Positions 47,501-60,679 of a DNA stretch of 64,000 nucleotides are shown here, piece by piece. The position numbers and the translations under genes are program-made. The notes beneath the pieces are model-generated. The model ran no database searches and was not told the origin of the DNA. It saw only the letters and a program-made list of their open reading frames with translations. This DNA is from Riptortus pedestris (Eukaryota > Arthropoda > Insecta > Hemiptera > Alydidae), in assembly GCA_019009955.1 (NCBI GenBank), contig CM032233.1:80249501-80313500 (forward strand), read 5' to 3'. Every line of letters begins with the position of its first letter. Within the stretch, counting starts at the first letter, position 1.

Positions 47501-48360
47501 ACTTACTTCTGTTTATATTTGTCTAAAATAATTATTTTTAGGGATACAAAAAGAATTATTGTCTACCTGTTCAAATGGTTTTGATCAGAAATACAAGGCA
47601 AAATTTATGCAGTAAAGCTATAATTTTCTTATTCCATATCAATAATCTAAATTTTAAAATGAAATAAGACTACGTCAACGTTTTTCTATGTAATACAATT
47701 TTTGACTGAAAATAAACCTTTTTTTTTAATCCAACCTTTTAAACAATTATCAGAAAATTTCCCATAAACAAATTTTATTCATTCTGTTCTTAATGAAATG
47801 TTTTTTTAATAATTGTTTTAATATTTTTTTAATATTGTCATAATTAATAGAGGCTTTTGAAATGTATTATTTTCATGAAAAATACAAAATAAATTGCTAT
47901 AAAATAAACATAACAGTAATAACTGGCAACCTGTTCTGGATGATTTCAGTTTAATTGCCCTTTTGGTTTTAGATATACAGTTCCTGGTCAAGGGAATTCC
48001 ATTACGGAAATACAACGTGTATTGAAATGCATTGGAAAAATAATGGGAGCAATCGGTCATGAAATACTAAGTATTGACAGGTCAATTCAACCTTGTGAAG
48101 CCAAGGACCTGTTATTTTAATATCTTCAGCTGAAAAGTTGGCAAGATCTGATTTATAAATACTAAATAGCTTAAAAAAATGTGAATACAAATTTAAATGG
48201 CATTTATCCTCAACTGGGGAAGTTGGAGGAGACGTAGTTTTCCTCAAAGCACACACCCCTTCACATTATTCGACTACTATAACGAGCAGATTGTACGCCA
48301 ACGGGGAAATGTTACGAGGGTGTGGCGATAACGTAACTTGCGGCAAGATGTTAAAAACAT
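44520..48360. other. No gene recognised
   Basis: Nearly 4 kb without a convincing gene. It has a G run at 44945-44955, poly-A near 45732-45748 and 46141-46155, and unremarkable frames of 65-84 codons. The 84-codon and 80-codon minus frames at 47818-48256 overlap each other and have no motif. Confidence 0.4.
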
Positions 48361-48398
48361 AGTCCGCTGCTTCAAATTGAGAGGATTTTCCACGTGCT
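48361..48398 (+). mobile_element. Degraded element 5' end
   Basis: AGTCCGCTGCTTCAAATTGA, then GAGGATTTTCCACGTG. Similarity to the family's left terminus is weak but ordered. Confidence 0.35.
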
Positions 48399-48634
48399 TG
48401 GATGATCCACGTACTATTGTGTATTTCTTCAATAATATAAACCCTATGTTAACAACAACTGTAATGTAAGATGAACATAAGATATCTATTGGCTATAAAA
48501 ACTTAATACGAAAATTCCATAAGTTTGTTGTGTTTTGGGCAAAAAACATCAAGGTCATCAATGCCTAGCCCTCGCAGAACCATATTTGAGTTCCCTGACC
48601 ATGGGAAATCACCGACACATGCACACTAGGCCGT

Positions 48635-48815
48635 TTTTATTTTTTTATTTTATTTTATTTTCTTTATATATTTTCTTTATTTTTATTTTTTTTACTTATT
48701 TTTTTAATATATATATATATTTTTTTTAATTTTTGATATTTACTTTTTTCAATATTCATGCTTCATTATTTTCATTTCTTTTTTTTTGTCTCAACCCCCC
48801 CTCTCTTTTTTTTTG
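48635..48815. repeat. T-rich low-complexity tract
   Basis: Runs of TTTTA/TTTAT and poly-T with one small TA run. It explains the Phe/Tyr/Ile-rich frame at 48535-48729. Confidence 0.9.
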
Positions 48816-48884
48816 TAAAGGGGATTCTTGGCCGTGTGCCGGCATCACAGGGATATTGTACAACAATTAAAATTCAATTAAATT

Positions 48885-49115
48885 AACAGACTAACTATTT
48901 AAATAAATACTAAAAACAATGCTAATAAATAGACTACAATTATTAATATCAAAAACTATTAAAATAAACACTAAACTTAAGCTATTACAAAAAAAAAACT
49001 ATTGAATAAACATTAAAATTAAAGATATTAAATAAACATTAAAATTAAACTATTAAATAAACATTCAAATTAAAACTAATAAACTAACTATTAAAACTAT
49101 TAGAACTAAAAAAAA
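48885..49115. repeat. A/T-rich degenerate tandem repeat
   Basis: Repeats of about 22-25 bp based on ACTATTAAATAAACATTAAA, for example at 48999, 49029 and 49052. They probably arose by slippage. The GCCGTGTGCCGGCATCACAG block just upstream (48831) may belong to an unrecognised retroelement. Confidence 0.8.
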
Positions 49116-49117
49116 AC

Positions 49118-49260
49118 GTATGTAGGAGTTGGCGTTTACTGTATACTGGAAACAAAAAAAATACATATATTTCCATTAATATTCGAATTAAAGCAGAATG
49201 TAATGAATAAATATTGTTGAAAATGATTGGTTACGTAATATTTTTGCCTAACTTTTTATA
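49118..49260 (+). mobile_element. Old Helentron-like core fragment
   Basis: TAGGAGTTGGCGTTTACTGT corresponds to the TAGGAGTGGGGGTTTACTGA block. ATATATTTCCATTAATATTC and AATGATTGGTTACGTAAT follow in family order. Confidence 0.6.
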
Positions 49261-49929
49261 ATTGTTGCTTGACACTTTGCTGTGTATAGTACTGATCCTA
49301 GAAGAAAATTCGTGACCCAACAGAAGTAAAATTTAAAAAAAAAATAAACGTTTTAATAAAATTGAATTCAGAATTTAATCAAACCAAATTTATGATAATA
49401 AGTTTGATAAAACATTCGTCTTGTAAACTTTCACAATAAAACATTTCATGAACTAATAGTAGTATCTATGAAAGATTTACCGTAGTCCCAAAATAACATT
49501 TGGCTCCGATTTTCAAAAGGAATAATTTTATACGTTGTCCTTTTTTCTTAGAAAGTTTTTAGAGACATTTTATATAAAAAATGGTCTTAGAAAGTTTTTC
49601 CAACAAATTTACTGCTTAAAATGATTATCAAGATTGGTTATGTAATGCTTTTAGTGAAAATTTGAATGCATTTTATATAAACGTTTTCTTAAATTTCCAT
49701 AAGAACTTATATGTAAGTTCATATTAAAACTACCAGCAGGGTCCCATTCCTTCCATACAATGTAATCAGACTCTTCCCTCCATAAAAGCAAAAATGCTAT
49801 CATGTTGGCTTTATAGCATCCAATAAATTGATGTTTTCAGTGTTTAATGAGAAAGTCCATATACTATGCGTGTGCCTTTGTAGATAACGCCCTGGAGTAG
49901 TAGTTTATTCTTCAGATTGCCTACTCTAG

Positions 49930-50583
49930 GGCTAGGTTGAACACCTCCGACCATTGTGTGGTACACTTTTCATATTACTATACCCACCGAAATCCATAAG
50001 ACGTTTGTTGTCGTTAAAATAGGATTTTCATGGACTCCCTCTTCCCCTATACCCAAGGACCTTACCTTCAAATATATCACTGATGAAGTCGTTGTGCCTT
50101 ATGATATGCCCAAGAAGTTTCACTCTCCTTTTTTCCATAGTCTTGTTAAGACTTTCGCTTTCACTTACCTCATTTAGAACTTCCACGTTGGAACCAACTT
50201 GTTCTAGTGATTCTACGCCAGGTCTACCAATCTTGATATTCCATATTTGTGGATAGTCCAACTTTCGCCCCCAAGAAGCAGCACACTCCATACGAAAGGC
50301 TTTTGGTATTCATGGTTATATGCTTATTAGTAAAAATACTCTTTTTGCTTTAGAAGGCTTGTTTAGCAGGTGCTATTCTTCTATTTACATTACATCTATT
50401 ATTATTGTCTTCAGTGATGATGCTTTCTAGGAAAGTAAATTCTTTCGCTTTTTCAAGTACTAAGTTTCCTGTTCTAATACTTATGTTTCCTTGGCTTTGT
50501 TTCTTCTCTACTACTAAAACCTTTGTATTGTGTGCATATATTCCTCGGCTTATAATGTTGCTATTCCCTGTATATAAATACAA
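49930..50583 (-). pseudogene. LINE RT C-terminal relic
   Basis: The minus strand from 50583 reads NTKVLVVEKKQSQGNIS, then RTGNLVLEKAKEFTFLESII and TEDNNNRCNVNRRIAPAKQA: the palm/thumb part of a LINE reverse transcriptase, after the catalytic site. After a stop and frameshifts, WRRITRTSW, EVLNEVSESESL, EKRRVKLLGHIIRHNDF and IFEGKVLGYRGRG follow. KRLMDFGGYSNMKSV lies near 50010. The order is that of endonuclease/RT LINEs common in insects and other invertebrates. Several stops and frame changes show it is dead, and the catalytic YxDD portion is missing. Confidence 0.82.
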
Positions 50584-50729
50584 AAAATTCTAAAAGTCGG
50601 TTTAGGACTTCTTTTATAATACCCAGTATGTACTATTCGAGAACCGAAAAAGGCAGTCTAAATTCTGGATTTTAAACACCAAATGAAATTTTTAGTGCTG
50701 TAAAATACATCATTGTCTTCAGTGATGAC

Positions 50730-50930
50730 TGACATGTAACGGATAAATATTGAGTTGGTAACGTTCAAATTAAAATTATGGTCATTACAGAACACCCAAT
50801 CGCATCAATTTTATTCGGCATAGTTTTTGTAGGAGTAGTGAACATTTGAAAAAAAAATCGTTCGAAAAATCGCGTCGTGAATACACCCTTAGTAACTCAT
50901 TTCCTTTTGGAGAAAACTGATGAAATACTA
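50730..50930 (+). mobile_element. Old Helentron-like right half
   Basis: ACGGATAAATATTGAGTTGG and TAACGTTCAAATTAAAATTA correspond to the block before the microsatellite. GTGAACATTTGAAAAAAAAA, AAATCGCGTCGTGAATACAC and TTTCCTTTTGGAGAAAACTG correspond to the 3' end. There is no microsatellite. Confidence 0.68.
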
Positions 50931-50979
50931 CACTCCACAATCCCGGACTTGTACAAGAGTATATTTTGTTATTATAAAT

Positions 50980-51504
50980 GGGTACTTATCGATTATCGGG
51001 AGGCCATCCATTTAAAGACGATTATTAAAAGAAAATCACTTTATTATTTAAAATAACACTTCTAGAATTTATAGATAACAAAATGGTTAACGGGATCAAA
51101 TATTTACTGGTTCAAAACCGCGTTTCGCTATTTGGTGTTATTGCTATCGCTTTAGGCTGTTCATACTTGGCTAGGTTATCTTAGTCATTCTGTTTCTTTT
51201 GTTATCAGAAAATGAGTGACCGTTTATTAACAACACTTGGTGTTTATTGTCACCACGTGGTGATCGTTTATTATTACTCCACTCGGGCACCTACCTTTCA
51301 GAGTTCATTTGGTAAATGGGGGCGACCGCTTTATGCAGCTACTCCGCGTTATCGTCCAGTTTTGGGATAACTCTAATTTATAATTACATTTCGCCATTCA
51401 TATAAATTCTAGAAGTGTTATTTTAAATAATAAAATGATGTTTTTTTTTTAATATGATTTATAAACGTTTGTAAATGGGTGGCCTCCCGATAACAATAAG
51501 TCCC
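50980..51504. mobile_element. Long-TIR MITE, about 525 bp
   Basis: The arms of about 85-90 bp are inverted. The left arm has CGATTATCGGGAGGCCATCC and TTTAAAATAACACTTCTAGA. The right arm reads, in reverse complement, GTTATCGGGAGGCCACCC and TTTAAAATAACACTTCTAGA, so the inner ~35 bp are almost identical. Flanks TATAAAT (left) and TATAATT (right) may be a diverged 7-8-bp target duplication. The interior has no transposase; it includes CACCACGTGGTGATC, a perfect 12-bp palindrome CACCACGTGGTG. The superfamily is unassigned. Confidence 0.8.
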
Positions 51505-51580
51505 TATAATTGTTTAATTAATTAATGTGCTCAGGTACGAAGAGAGAGCCAAGGTTTTGGAGTGATGAGCAGAAATGTAA

Positions 51581-51660
51581 AATTTTGAACGGACCTCATT
51601 TCGTCATCTCCTAGGTAGGAAGACCTCAATGGCTGATCTCCCTTGAGGGAAATTTACTAA
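51581..51660 (+). mobile_element. Element 3'-end fragment, internally deleted
   Basis: TTTTGAACGGACCTCATTTC, GTCATCTCCTAGGTAGGA joined directly to AGACCTCAATGGCTGATCTC, then CCTTGAGGGAAATTTACTAA. About 45 bp of the right-hand block is missing. Confidence 0.8.
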
Positions 51661-51669
51661 AAATTTCAT

Positions 51670-52095
51670 TTCATGTTATGAGTCATATGGAGTGTCCAGG
51701 ATTCCACCTGCTGGAAATGCAAGTGGATGGAAAAGTACGGGGTAGGTGGGGCGGGGGGAATACTGATTGGGAGGCGGTATATTCCACAGACATGGAGGAG
51801 TCATGCCCCCAGCTTCTCCAGGGCCCTGTCCTCCGCTTCTCGGAACGGAGCCTGCCCTAATTATTAGGTTTTCCCCCGATCTGGAGATCGCGTCATCCAT
51901 TCAGACTGATTAGAATCGAATGGCTCGTTCCTGATTCCGACATGGAGATACTATCTCCTCGCTCCTATTAAGACATGACGTCAAATGTACGCTAGCCACA
52001 TCCCCCACCCCCTAGAGCCGGCTACATTCTCTGCCACACCTCCCGCTCTCTCGCTAGTCTTCGCTCGCACTCGATTATGGAAGGATACATCTTCT
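51670..52095. promoter_or_regulatory. GC-rich island with a CRE palindrome (candidate)
   Basis: Composition changes sharply to GC-rich between element debris and AT-rich DNA. It contains GGGGTAGGTGGGGCGGGGGG (51737), a full CRE TGACGTCA (51976-51983) and CCACATCCCCCACCCCCTAG. Frames of 60-88 codons occur on both strands with no recognisable domain. It could be a promoter, enhancer or untranslated exon of a gene outside the window; this is inference from composition and motifs only. Confidence 0.35.
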
Positions 52096-55000
52096 CCACG
52101 AAGCAAGTTTCAACTTTATATTTTATCTCTTTTCTCTGGAGGTGGGTTTACATTTGTAGATTGTTACTATATTGATCTACATACATTTCTTTACACACAA
52201 ATATATATATATATTTTCTTTTTTAAAAAAAACTTCATTATATTCGATTGATCTTCAGAAAATTAAAGTAGTATTTATTCTTTAAAGTATATTATACTGT
52301 GGCTAAGTCAATTCGGTTTCTTCTAATTTGTAGAGAATATGTTCAATTATACTTGTTAAATTGGTTTTACAATTGTTGCTAATATATGAACATTTAAATT
52401 AGATTTAGTCTAGCAAAATATTTAAAATGAACATTCTAAATTAAAATGTAAGACATTCTCTCAAATTGATATATTTGAACATTTTTAAAAATACGTTAAA
52501 TTTTATTCGTAGAGTCTTAAGTGATAACACTTAGCTTCCGTTAGCTTAGCTGGTTATTGTCATGTGAAAACATAAATGTACTTATGAAATAAAAATTTTA
52601 AAAAATCTATGGAAATTGCATGTAAAGTCGCTTAAATTGGTTTTTAAACTAATTTTCCAAATAAGTTTAATTTTCTCGACAAATCTGACAAATCATGACA
52701 CTTCGTAAACCGGATGAGAGACCTTTCCCGACAAGGCATTTTCATAATAATATAAGCCCCTTCATTTATTTTTTATGGCCATCATTAATTTCATGGAGTT
52801 TTCATCTTAAATTATTATTCATTAATTCCATTTGCTATTTTTAATTATTAGTTGTATTTTTTATATTAGGCCAAATCAATCTCCCTCGAGTTTAGTTCCT
52901 GTTTCGGGAGATTTTAACGGTTACACCAGTGGTAAATACCATAATAAATTCGGTATTGAATATTATTACCTTTATTACGGATCTCTAAATAAATCTTCTA
53001 ATTATTTATTTGTATATGAATGCGCTTTAAAATATCTGCAATGTTATATAAACCGTTATCTAAAAGATTAAAACCCTTCGTTTTACTTTCCGTCCTTTTC
53101 TTTTAAATCGATTTTATTTATTTGTGTTTAATCATTTTAAGTTAATTGATATACATATAATGCTTTTTGTTTATATTATCTGCAAATGTAAACCACCACA
53201 GACTAGTTCTACATTTAAGAGTTATTGATTCCAGTTTTCAGAAATATTTTATTTTTTTATACAGCCCAAAGATTTGGTTATCGGTCCAATCAAGAAACGT
53301 AGCCGCCTTTACTCAACATATATAACATATACTAGAATGAAATAATTGTGCAAAATATTTAATAATCATTCTAAAATGACTATTGAGTACTAAAATAATT
53401 TTTTATTTTTATATATAAAATTATATTATAATCTCAAGATTTATTAAATTCATTCCTTACAAGAGTCAAGATATATATTATAACTTTAGTATAGGAAATA
53501 TTATTCAGTCGGAGATTGTTTACTGATTAGGCAGTATTAAAATCCTCCATTCTTCTATAAATTTTGTGAAAAAAGTATTATAGGAACGCTTTTGGACCTG
53601 TGACCGATAGCCAAATTTTTGAATATATTTTTAAGTTGTTTTCATTTACAATTAATCCCAGTGTTCTATTAAAATAATACAGTAGCCATTAACTTTGAAT
53701 ACTAACCACGGCAAGCATTTTTAAGTTACAAATAATTTCATTAACTTGCAGTTAGTGTGTAATTTTCAAATGAGTAAAAATATTGACAATAATGCTATGT
53801 TTCGACATAAATATTTTGGATAAACACACACAAGAAAAAACGTGAGCAAAAATAAATCAGTCCCATAATTATAAATAGATATATGGTAAAAAAACAATTT
53901 CGGCTTGTATTATTAGTACAAGTCAGTATAGTATTGATCTAGACTGCACTGATATTTCATATGGTTATCTCTTTTTATTGTTTGAAATATCACCTTCTCT
54001 AATTATATGATACATTAGCCTGTTTTTGAGGAAAAGTCTACCCGTTGTTAGATAGCTTGCTGAATAATTTTATTTAATCGCTGTTGAAGTGACTTTAATG
54101 AATTAGTTGTTTTATCTCTTTCAGTTATTCTGATGACTGAAGCAATTTCATAGTTTATCATAGAATTGTTTCGGAAACACAAGTTGAACTGTGATTTCCT
54201 ACAACAAATAAGAATATTTGTTTTATTCTTTATTGTTTATACGGAATATGCTAAGGAGTCAATTGAGATTGTTAACAACCACCTATTTACCTCCGAGAAA
54301 TGTCTAATTGGTCAACCTGCAAATCTAATTTTCTGAAATATAAAAAATAATAAAAATGACTTATCAACAAAATGGTTAAAGCGATTAAAAGGTGATATTA
54401 ATCATTTAAATGATAGAACCTATTTATAAAGCTACTAAGAAGAATGCTGAGTCCAATATTGGTCAGTCATCCGGAAAAGACTGGTTTTCTCTCTTTCATT
54501 TTGGGTAAACATAAAATCCGCCACAAGTTACGGCACCTTCCTAATTCATCAGAGATCAACTCGCCTATACCCTGATGAAAACGAACAACCGAATCCGAAT
54601 GATGTGGATGGACTTGAATAGTATTTATTATTACGGCATTAAAACTTTTTATCTCCGTAATGACGTTATATAATCTTCTTTTTTCAAAAAATAAAATTCA
54701 TAAATTGTAAGGCAAAAACAAAATTTTAGTGAATTTCAAGAGATGTATTGAAATACTTTTATTAAAGACAGAAATCCTATGAACCAATTATATATGTGAA
54801 GAAAAGCTTTTCCAATTAATCCCAATTGTTGGTTAAAAGTCAAAATAGCCTACTGTTTTTCTATATTATGATCTAGGTCTACTGCATACTTAAACAGATT
54901 TAAAAGGGTTAACTTTTATTATATTATTAATCACCATCGCTGTGGGGGACAAACCAAATAAATAAAAAGTACTATGATGTGAATTAGGCTGAAAAGAATT

Positions 55001-55559
55001 CAATTGTTTTTTTTTTAATTAATCGTTATATAAAAATTATGAGATCAGGGATATTTGTGGAGAGGCAGATGGGAGTAAATTGAACTCCTCTTGAAAAAAA
55101 AAAAAAAGAGAGCGAAATATGACAAGTAAAGGCTTAGAGACAAAGAAGGGAGCAGTAGGAAAAGAGAAAATAGATCGGTGGAATAGAGCAATTATTACGG
55201 CTATTGCCTCATATATAACGTGGAGTAACTTATAATCGTATTATAGGGTTTCATGAAATTGGTGGTTGCAGAGGAATGATCCCCAAAATCATGTTTGATA
55301 TAAACTTTGTCTTTTCACTCTGGTTTCAACGTGGATGCACTCTAAAACCAAAATTAAAGGAAGGACGTATTGCCTCTATTGAAGATATGCAGGCCCCTAG
55401 GGGAGGAGAGTGGTACAGAAAAGGAGACATCTGATATAAAATGGAAGGGAACAAGAAATGAAAGCTTAAGAGCGGTCTAGACGAATCGTCACTCCTTGTC
55501 TAATTCATTATCAGCGTGTATTGTAATGAGCATACAAATTGCTTTGAGTACTAGAGCCT
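52096..55559. other. No gene recognised
   Basis: About 3.5 kb of AT-rich sequence with no family repeat. The plus frame at 52832-53071 (79 codons) is Tyr/Asn/Leu-rich and unrecognised. A poly-A (55096-55109) precedes a purine-rich stretch. Confidence 0.4.
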
Positions 55560-55920
55560 CGCTGGCCGGTTTGCATTACGTAGGAAGGTGATGGTTTGAA
55601 AGGTGCCCTTTGAGGTGAGAGAGTGGAGCGGCTGTGCTTGAGCAGACTGCTTGGCGCTGGCGGAAGCATAGAAGCGGTACCTGGGGCCCAGGAGCGGGGT
55701 TTCATCAGACAGCTCACCGGGCCCAGTTCTTACATCAGGCTTTCATCAGCCGGCCGGCCTTTCTTCACCCGCCACTGGGCCCGCCTCCTTCGGCCTTGCC
55801 CTCTCCTTCCTTCATTAGCAAAAACGCTCACTCCTCACCCCTTTGCTCTTTCTTGGAGTTTTCATCATACGGCCGGAGAGAAATTACAGGAATACACCGT
55901 GAAACGGTGCTCCTAACGAC
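55560..55920. promoter_or_regulatory. GC-rich island (candidate exon or promoter)
   Basis: The highest-GC stretch in the window, CpG-containing, for example GCTTGGCGCTGGCGGAAGC and TCAGCCGGCCGGCCTTTC. Frames overlap on both strands, the longest 111 codons on the plus strand at 55634-55969; none matches a family I know. The absence of element sequence inside and for about 3.5 kb to the left suggests host sequence. Splice sites could not be assigned convincingly. Confidence 0.35.
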
Positions 55921-56129
55921 TAGAACTTGGAACTGTTCTAAACAATTCCGTTCTGAAAAAAAAGGATAATTCAATTACTTGAAAACCCCTATGCATATAT
56001 TCGCGTAATGAAACTTCAATATAATTGAGAACATTAAGCGAAACACACGTCAAAGCAAGCGGGTGCTGGAAATCTAGTAATGTTATTTCTCACCAACCTT
56101 ACCTTCTGGTTATCAAAGAAGAAAACAAA

Positions 56130-56712
56130 AAAGTCCGTCACGCAGGGGCTGCGTAAACTAAGCAGATTTCCCAAGTAAAGTTATACAATGGAGAAATATC
56201 CATACGAGTGCTGAACAGTTACGGAAGCGTCCAACTAGCTTTCGGCGGGAACGAATAAAAGCGACCATAGCTCGTCCGTTACACTTAATAAAAATGCAAA
56301 TATCTCGGTTAATATTCAAGATAGAGAATAAATGTATATAACATTATTTATAGTAAATTTAATTTGCAATAAGATTGGTTCTGTACAAATATTCGATCCG
56401 ACGTATAGTAACGGAGATATTCCCCCCTCTAAACTCCCCCTCCCACTGGTCTGATTTCAGCTATTAACGAATTTGGTCTTTCTTTTTACATAAAACGTCT
56501 AAATATTGTGTTTGGTAACGATTAAACAATAATTACGACCGCTAGAGCGGTGACGGACAGATATACATAGGTAGATAGATATATACAGTTTTGAACGGAC
56601 CTCATTTTCGTCATCTTCTGGGTAGGATCGATGGACATTTCAAGAAAAATTTCGAAAATCGCGTCATGAGTACGACTTCAATAGCTGATTTCCCTCAAGG
56701 GAAATCTGCTAA
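56130..56712 (+). mobile_element. Helentron-like element, intact, type B
   Basis: It starts AAAAGTCCGTCACGCAGGGG, with a type-B left half (CTAGCTTTCGGCGGGAACGA), core, C-rich tract (56423-56453) and the well-kept inverted repeat ACCGCTAGAGCGGT (56538-56551). The microsatellite is reduced to ATACATAGGTAGATAG. The 3' palindrome GATTTCCCTCAAGGGAAATC has one mismatch and TGCTAA ends at 56712. It is probably a young copy, given how well it matches the 36207 copy. Confidence 0.9.
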
Positions 56713-59700
56713 AAGTCAACGTATTTTCAATCAAACGCTCATTATCGGGGTACTTGCCGTTCGAAGTCTTTGTTAATCCAAGTGAAAGTGGTTTAATAAA
56801 AGTTCATTGGCTCAGCTAATTAACATGTGAGCTTTCTTCCTGCTCTTTGTTTCAGGTACAATTAATAAGGGAATCAATACCTATGTCTTCTTTTACAAAC
56901 GAGAATTATAGTATGTCAGCAAGTTAAAGTTACAGTCTTACATAATCCCACTTGTTTCGGAAAATACCTCCATCAAAACCTATATAGTACATTTTGCGAT
57001 GGTAGGCAAATCGAAAGTCACTCTCTCACTCCTCTAGTCATATTGTAATAATACCAACTAAATTATATCCAAAAGAAACGATTACTGGCTCAATGCATCC
57101 CAAAGTGTGCCAATTAAATCTTTACGAAGTTTTTAAATATGAATAAATTCAACTCGCATTTCAGGTTTCCTTCTTGATTAATTTCTTTAAAACTCCGACG
57201 TCGGGTCTTGTTTCTTTATAATCCAGGTAATTACAATTTGCAATATAGCCATCAAACATTTTTTTTTATTTCATATCACTTCATTTCAAATTAATGCTTG
57301 AGGTATAGAGAGGGAATGAACAACCTAGATTTACTCTTTGTAAAAACTTTATATATGCGTCTTATTGGTGCTATGACCTCATGCAAGGTTGTGTTTAGTC
57401 GATTTTAAACATTGTCGTATTTATTTTTAATTGTAGAGTTGTAGGAGCGATGAGCACTTGTTTTTCTGAAACCACTCATATTGCATAATATCAACGCTTA
57501 AATCTTAAGCTCTCTTGGTTTTACATAGGAGAGATTTAAACGTCATGCTCGCGATAAATTAATTTAAACATTCAATATTTAATATTGCAATCGTTTACAG
57601 GAAGGCATTATATTTCCAAAATCCAAAGGCTCAATTTCATTGATACCTACTACATCTCAGTCTCAGATTTAGAATATATCAAATCAGACGGGAAGGTTGC
57701 ACTGTTTACGAACCAGTGAATGCCTTTTAGCCAAAATAAATTAATAAAGCGAAATCATTTCATAAGCTTTAATGAAATTTAAAAGAGCATCCAACGCAAA
57801 TAAATTAAAATGCGACCGAAAAACCTAGCAAAAATGGCAAAAACCGAAATGATGCAACAACCAAATCCCATTTAACAGGAGATTGATATTAATATTACTA
57901 AGTGGTATTTGTTTCAACCAGGAATAAGAAAGAAATATATTCAACGTTTTCTTAATTATGATTCAAGAATCACTTTAAATAATCAAGGCTTCTGTTAATT
58001 AGTAACTCAATCGCTGCCTTGTTAAAACTTTGCCTCCTGACCAAAAATCATTAATTGATTGCTAATACAATAATTTTTACTTCTTCTGTCAACCCAACAA
58101 CGAAATGCTTAAGTGTTCTTAGTAATTTTAGTCTACACTAAACTCTAAACGAAATTCTCTCTGATAGCTAAAGATGAAACGTGAAGTCATGAAACACTGA
58201 GCTAGGGGTTCGTGGTTGTGCGCCCACCTGTCTTGAAAGTGACTCAGCACTTCCAGTAATATTCCCACAAACTCCACTACACTCTGCACACATTAAATTG
58301 CATCCTAATTATACCTCCTCTTGCTGAGCAATCTACATTACCAATTCTTTTGAGAGAGAGAAAAAAAATAACACTTAAAGTCATCACCAAGTGATTTAGT
58401 CTCCTTTTAGAGTATTTCCTCGTCTCCCCATACTGAGGAAGCATGCTTATTTAGTTGGTCCATGGCCAATAGATTTTCTCCCTTAAAAATATGACGGTAC
58501 AGGAAACAATAGCATTAAAAAAAATAGATGCCGTAGCCATAAATGTGAGTGTTGGCTACAAAGTCTGGCTTGTTCAAGCTTAATGGAGGAGGAGAAAGTA
58601 TCGAAAAATCATTTAAAAAATCGAGATTTTATTATAAAAAATGAGGTGTAATCAATAAAATTTAAGAAATGACAGTTTAAAATTTGATTTGCTAGTATCA
58701 CCAAAGAAGTCTGTTGCTGGGATAACCATTTTGATTTAAAATATAGGTAGCATTAAGTTTTATAAATTAAAAAAAATAACTTTTTCGAGTTTCATATATG
58801 TTATTGGTATCACCTCAGATGTCACTTTTAGTTTGTATAATTGTTTATTATTGGCTTTACTGTATTTTGTTTTTTTTTACCTGTAGAATATCATTATGTG
58901 TCGGACGTATAATGGAAAAGTCCAAAATAAGTTAAAAACATTAATCTCGCAGTTAAACTTAGTTTTAGAATGATATGATGTTCCTACCACCTGTCTATTT
59001 TCCTTTAATTAACATTTTTGTAAGGTGAGTCACTAGTGTATCATACAATAAATAGGTATTATTGTCCTGGATTTGTTTATTCGCAAGGATTCAATTATAA
59101 CTTCATCTGACAATTTTATTCAATTCACCTATACTACAAGCACTGAACCCAAATCCATAATTTGGATCGTTTGGAATTATGCATGGAACATTTCTCATAA
59201 ATGACAACACGATTTTTTGGTCTTCATCAACAAAAGTCAAACATTGAACAATATTTTGGGTTATTACGGTACAAAAAAGTCAATTTAGTAATAAGGATCT
59301 AGTGTCTTAAAACCCAATTCATTGGTCACATCGTTAAGCATTATGACTTGCAATTCAGAGTTCAGCAGGTATAGCAAAATTATTAAGGCAAGGGTTGTTG
59401 AGGTTGAAATAGATGGAATTATAATGAGAGAATAATGAGGGTAAACGAGCCTCGAGCGTACAGAATCTATAATTTACCTGCGGCTAGGTTCACCTAACTG
59501 CATCACTGGATTCAGCACACCAACAACTCCATTAAGAATTGGCCACATTTTATAAGATGACTATAAATGAAATAATCTGAAGAAGATTTCGACTGATCTC
59601 ACTAGTAAACATTAGAACCTCATCCATCATCTTCGTAGATTTTTCTTTATTTCAGTTAAGCATACATATATTTTATGCGTTTTACAAGGACCTGATTAAA

Positions 59701-60679
59701 CCCAATACGATATCGCATTTATCTTTGATTGGCGTGAAAGTGAAATTGAGAAGGAAATAAAAATTTACATCAATAATTCAAAATGTTTTTGAAGGGTTGG
59801 GCTTGAATAATTGCTTCCCAAACAGTTATGTCATTTAGTTTATGTTTTAGAAGTTACATAAACGAAGTGATAATTCTGTCAGCCATTTGAAACCAACTTG
59901 TATAAAATAAAAAGATTGTATATAGATATCATTCCTTTAATATTTGAGTGACTAATAATATTTTTGTTATAATAATAATAATTACAAAAAAATAATTGGA
60001 CTCTAGTATACATATATAATTTCTTGGATTTATTATACATAGAGAATTGAAAAACCACCTGCCAAGGAACAGTTTTTTGTTCTTCTTTTTTTCCACTCAT
60101 TCAATATTAGTTTTTAAAAAATATTGTGTAAAAATCTCCATCCACCATTTACCATTATGTGCAAACTAAATTGTGAACTATCATTGATTCCTCTCTCCCA
60201 ATAATGGGGTACACTACCAAAATATTGTACATATTCCCCCCTTTATGACAGACAGGGCGCTGACTTCTTCTTCTAGGATACCTTTTTCTTTGTCAATGTT
60301 AATTTTAATAAATAAAACTTAACCGTATTTTATGATAATATTTCATTCATTCTGGTAAAAAATAATGTATTTTTTATTAAAACGTTTGTAATACCTTAGA
60401 CCATGTTTTGTTGATAATATGGAGAGAGATAGTGGTTTCAAACTGCGACCAGTAGTTTTTTAGGGTGGTTTAATATGGATAAAAGTTGCAATTGGTGCAA
60501 TATTGGAATTTGTATTTTTGAGGCAAAACTCTTTTTATACTTCAAGAGCAACATAAGTTTATTCATGACACTTTTATGCAGATGAGAATATTCTTTGGAA
60601 ATTCTCATTTGAACACAGTTTTCTCCAGAAGAAATGCGGCAGATGACATTGGTACAGAGACGGTGAGGCTAAACCGGTT
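56713..60679. other. No gene recognised
   Basis: About 4 kb of AT-rich sequence with few open frames above 60 codons and no family repeat. The minus frame at 59879-60100 (73 codons) is unrecognised. Confidence 0.4.
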
